A stretch of 64,000 bases of DNA from Serilophus lunatus (Eukaryota; Chordata; Aves; Passeriformes; Eurylaimidae), in assembly GCA_013399895.1 (NCBI GenBank), contig VXBA01001607.1, forward strand, positions 276,047-340,046, read 5' to 3'. Each line of letters starts with the position of its first letter. Positions within the stretch are counted from its first letter, which is position 1. Shown here piece by piece: positions 59,801-64,000 of the stretch. A model generated the notes under the pieces. That model searched no databases. It had not been told where the DNA came from and saw only the letters and a list, made by a program, of their open reading frames with translations. A program made the position numbers and the translations under genes.

Positions 59801-61270
59801 CTGAAATAGGTGTCAGTTTAAACTTCCTGTGCTGGGCCATTAACCACAATGGATCAGCAGCTGTTGCAAAGCTATTTCCAAAGGAGAGGGAAGGCTGACA
59901 GACAGGGGCAAAAAAACCCAGCACAGCTGTTCCAAGGTAAGCCTGCTCCATGGACCAACTGAAGTGGAGCATTTTCATAGTTACCTTTATCAATACACTC
60001 ATGAGAATGAAGTGTGGGATTTTTTTGCTGTTCTTATTTTGAACATATCCCACCACACCAACTGGCATTAACTCAATTTCTCTGTTGACTGTGTCAGATT
60101 TTCCATCATTTTGTTTGCAGCTTTGCCTTCAGGTTAAATGCTTTGCATGTAAATATCCTTCTGCTTGTCCTTTTACCGCTCTGGCAAAACATCAACACAC
60201 AAGCGCTGTGTTTAAGAACTCACCAAAAATGGGTATCACTGGGTCAGGGATTGTCTTGTCCATTTCAGTTTGGGGAAACTTTCGAGGTTTGCCCATCTAA
60301 AAATGTTTATCCTTCACAGGGATTGTTTAATGCTCTGCTTTCCTATGCACCAAAAAACATCCCACTGAACTCAAACTGTAAAAGCCCATTACCCTGATTC
60401 TATCTACACAGAGCAGAAAACTATTTCTGCCTTCTCTAGCATCACTCTGAACAACGATGGTACTTCCACCTGGTGATAAGTCTATCCCTTACTAAAATGG
60501 CCTTTGTTCCCAGAACACTGAACCCTTCTACCCCCACCTAAACTTAAGAACAATCCCCAAAACTTCCAGCCAGTGGCAACTAAAAGGGAGGCCATTTTGT
60601 TTGGTTTTTTTTCCCCCATCTGGGCTATGCAGGCACACAAATATAAAATGAGCAGTCTGAAAGAGCTGTATTGCTTTGAGTGTGATGACAAAGAACTAAG
60701 AAAATACTCAGCACAGAAAAGGAACTGTCAGTGCGTGGAACAGCAGATCTGCTCGTGCCCTCATTCGTTCTGCATAATCACACTCAGGTCATCAGACAGA
60801 CAGAGGAAGGAGCATAAAACAACAGTCACAGAAAACTGCTCTTCATCAGCTCCCTTTAGCAGCAAGGGTTCTGATACCAGCAAAGGAAATGCAAGTTATG
60901 TAACTCTACTCCTTGCAATAAATTTGAAAAAGATGGCATTGAAAAAAATTGATAAACAGATTATATAATCTGTAGATTAGGTACACTGGGGTTTTCAACC
61001 ACGTCAAAAAAAAGAAGCAAGGGCCAGATGAAGAGCTATTACTACATATCCTAATACAATGTGTGAAAGGGGTGAGTCCCTTTAAAAGGAGACCACACAA
61101 TTCACTCTCAACCTCAGTTGCATCAAGAGGATTTTCTTCTTGGTTTTACTATCCACTTCCACATGAAGGTCAGCTTTGTGGATAGCAGACTAAAACACTG
61201 AAGTGTTATTACACCTGACCTTCCTAAATCCTTCCAGACAGGAACCGGATACAGAACTTTGGTGTTTTTC

Positions 61271-61287
61271 TTTTTTTTTTTTTTTTT
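61271..61287. repeat. Poly-T tract
   Basis: A run of 17 T in the 5' intron, with no recognisable flanking element. Confidence 0.9.
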
Positions 61288-63819
61288 CTTAATTTCATAA
61301 ATTAATTCATAACTTGGTAAGAGCTTTCACACCATCATTGTATTTTGGGATACTTCCATAAATTCAATACTTGGTCTGTACTCACCAACCATGAACAGAA
61401 ACATTATCTGTTCATCTTAACCAAGTGATAAATGATCCATGTTCTCCACATTCCTCAAAAGACCCAGAGGAGAAGGAATGAGAAGATCATGGTCTCAGCG
61501 CTTGTGTGCCTCATTATAGGTCAAGTATGATAGAGGTCAAGTGTGTGTTTGTGTGAGAAACAGAAATAATCCCACATTTAGAATTTTACTAAAGAATGCT
61601 AACAATTAAAAAATATTTCTATTAATACAACAAGGAGTAAAATCAAGAAGTCACCAATTTAAGACTATGAACTGTCAAATTTAGCTTTTATCACATTGTC
61701 AGGAAAATTCCCACTTCTTCCTTTATAACTCTGGGTTGGGAGGTTCCTTAGCTGGTTAGTCATGCTGTATTCAGAATAGGACTGTGAAAATTCGAAACAG
61801 GATTTGCATTTCAATACTGTATTGAACACAAACCTCTCCAGACATCATTTGAATCATAACTTACATTGCATCAGGGATGATTCACAAGCCTGAACTCATC
61901 GTTCAAGATGATCGTCTTTGTTATTCATGGCTAATTGTGTATGCCCTCACTGTACATGACTTGCTCCTGTTTACTTTTGGATTTCTCATAATCTTTTAAG
62001 GATTCAACACTAGAAAGTTTAAGCTATCTAAAAAGTCTGACACAGGTCTTGATTTTCCTATTTGAATTGAAAACACAAATTAAACTCGAAACCATTTACA
62101 GGAAACGAATTAGCTTTATTTAAAAAATAAATAGATTTTGCAATAAAGAAGTACTTCTCTATTTAGGGTGACCTATCAAGGTCATCTTCTGGGTTCCATT
62201 CAGCAGTTTTAAGGATCAGAAAACCATTTGTCTTGCAGGAAATGCATCAGCATCTGATCACACAGGTCCTGCACAAATTTTGGAAAACCATTAGTGGAGA
62301 CCTGGTCTGACAATAAGTTACTGTCACAGCACATTATCAGCCTTCTTTAAATAGGATTTTACTACACTGATGACAAAAGGATCAACATCATCAGCATACA
62401 CATTTTACCAATTAAATTCAGATGCGTACTGAAACTCAACAGAAGAATTTAGAGATCAAAGAAACCCATTATAGCCACACACATTTCCAACTTACCCTGT
62501 TCCATGCCAATATAACATCACTGTGCTATGGCAACATCTATCAGAATGTTCATCAGAGCCAAGCATTTTGTATAAGGGATGATGTTTATCAAAGTCTACA
62601 TTAGTAAACAATTTAAAGTACTACATTTTAAAGCGATCTTTTACCCAAGTTACCATTTTAAGAGTGTGACTACAGTTTCTTACAGGAACCACTCCACAGG
62701 TTACACAGAACAATATCAAGACTGTTTCTTTTTAAGACTCTAAAAGGAACAGGAAATAATCATCAAGCTCACCACTGTGCTTGTGTCACCCTCTTTCCCT
62801 TTAGGAAAAAAAAGTGGTGAAAGCAGCTCTGCATCTACTGTTTTATCCAACATTTAAGCAACTGTAAGGAATCTTCAAAATGTACAAGCAGAATAGTGTC
62901 ACCAATTTACCTTTTAAAATCAGTTATCCCAAATGGTAAGTCCTTGAATGATGTTTTAAAATTTACCATTTTCCAAAGCCTGTCTTCTTAAGAAACAGGA
63001 GATCTATGACTCCACAACCGACGGTCTCTATATATAAAATATTTTGAGGGGATGTTAAAAGCAGAAATTTAAAATCAGACTTGTCTTCATCAAACCTTTT
63101 CTGTGCATCATCGTATTTAACAGAACCGAGAAGGAGAAAAGAGCATTTTACCAGTTACTTCAAGACTCCTTAAAAATACAGAAGAGTCTGGTTCCAGGAA
63201 ATGGCCTTCGGTACATACGCCTATATGTCTTTTCAAAGAACTGCAATTTCGACAAAATATTCGTAAATCTATCACCTGTACTATGTAACAGAAAAAAAAC
63301 AACTAAGCAGTAAAATAAGAGTGAAAGAACATTAAGGAGCACTTTCAACAGAACAAACAGCAAAGGGTGGAAGAAGTATTTAAACACAGAAATAGATCTA
63401 TATTCTGCCGTTCACTGAAATTTACTGGAAATACTTCCTTACAAACCAAGAAGCTCTACGTTTCTTGCTACGCCTTTAAAAGGCATTTTTCAGGGTATGA
63501 CTTTCCAAATCAAGTCAAAACCGGGCCCCACTGGTCCCCTAAAGAAAACCCTATCAAATGAAAAATGCCTTTTAGAGCCCACAGACAAGGTCCTCCATGT
63601 GAGTCAACAGGAAGAATTTTATATCCTGACCCAAACAACGATCAGGATGAAATAATCCGGCATCGTACGTGTCCTCCAAAAATCGCCACACATCTTTGCA
63701 AAAGCGAGGAGCGTTCTGCCGGCAATGACCTAATTACTGGGATAAAAGCTGCGTATCTGACAAAGGGGAAGAAAGGACCCACAGCTTCATACATAATTTA
63801 TTAAGATTTCCCACAGTAT

Positions 63820-64000
63820 TCAGGTTAAGTCGCGGAGCCGAAGCGCCTCTTTGTGATGTTAAACCCATCTGCGAGAAGTCAGCGGATCCCCGGGCGCGCC
63901 GAGGGCGCAGCGCTGCCCCTGGGCCGCCCACCCGCGCGTCCCCCGCGCTGCGGCACCGCACCCGCCGCCGCCCGGCCCTAACAAAGCCGGCCCGCTGCCG
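63820..64000 (-). promoter_or_regulatory. APC: CpG island edge, probable APC promoter / non-coding first exon
   Basis: The last ~170 nt hold about 27 CpG dinucleotides and are strongly GC-rich, unlike the AT-rich introns. Two GC-box cores (CCGCCC, minus-strand GGGCGG) lie at 63924-63929 and 63968-63973. The position, about 9.5 kb 5' of the first coding exon with no other gene between, fits a CpG-island promoter of APC. No first-exon donor can be assigned safely, and the island continues beyond the window. A divergent neighbouring gene sharing the island is possible. Confidence 0.6.

Larger units (their letters stand above)
54357..63819 (-). other. 5' intron upstream of APC coding exon 1
   Basis: AT-rich sequence with only short chance ORFs. 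It contains a 12-base C run (54410-54421), T-runs (56856-56874 and 61271-61287) and a locally GC/CpG-richer block near 59620-59760. I recognise no repeat family and no convincing untranslated exon. Alternative 5' UTR exons, known for mammalian APC, could lie here without a protein signature. Confidence 0.6.

Noticed and set aside
1..64000. A bacterial-type or defence system, CRISPR array, tRNA or rRNA
   Set aside because: No regular spacer repeats, operons, ribosome-binding sites or structured RNA genes were seen. The window is a vertebrate intron/exon locus.

Overview
The window is a single vertebrate gene locus. It carries most of APC (adenomatous polyposis coli, the Wnt-pathway tumour suppressor and microtubule-binding scaffold), entirely on the minus strand. 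The encoded protein is clearly amniote APC. CR1 LINE copies, an avian-type LTR fragment and compact introns (about 54 kb from the first coding exon into the last) point to a sauropsid, very probably a bird. I see no second gene, RNA gene or CRISPR array, and no prokaryote-type system.

Layout, read on the minus strand from high to low coordinates. The right edge (about 63.82-64.0 kb) is the start of a CpG island, probably the APC promoter and non-coding first exon, cut off by the window. About 9.4 kb of 5' intron follows. Coding exons 1 to 14 (traditional numbering) lie at 54204-54338, 38456-38540, 37367-37568, 31894-32002, 30327-30440, 25579-25662, 18878-18982, 15107-15205, 12148-12526, 10905-11000, 9940-10079, 8536-8613, 6831-6947 and 5939-6153. 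The giant last exon, 15, runs from 5531 off the left edge. All have GT/AG boundaries. Exons 1-14 total 1958 coding nt, and each length agrees with the human exon length as I remember it. Exon 15 stays open for 5531 nt, so the window encodes codons 1 to about 2496. Roughly the last 340 codons (EB1-binding and PDZ-ligand C-terminus) and the 3' UTR lie beyond position 1.

The protein parts work together as in other APCs. An N-terminal coiled coil (exon 1) drives dimerisation. An armadillo array (exons 9 to early 15) binds regulators such as ASEF, KAP3 and the PP2A B56 subunit. 15-aa and 20-aa repeats bind beta-catenin, SAMP motifs bind Axin, and a Ser/Pro/basic region binds microtubules. All seven 20-aa repeats, the 15-aa repeats and all three SAMP motifs are visible.

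Introns are AT-rich and mostly unremarkable. They hold at least four CR1 copies: two head-to-tail at 22.8-24.75 kb, one at 27.06-27.35 kb and one at 46.4-46.8 kb. There is also a short LTR fragment near 35.3 kb and a few simple repeats. The most interesting unexplained signals are splicing-like: a 45-nt in-frame cassette-exon candidate in intron 1 (48966-49010), a 9-nt microexon-like unit in intron 3 (35034-35042), several joined 3'/5' splice-site (recursive-splice-like) motifs, and an open frame that continues 116 codons past the exon 1 donor.
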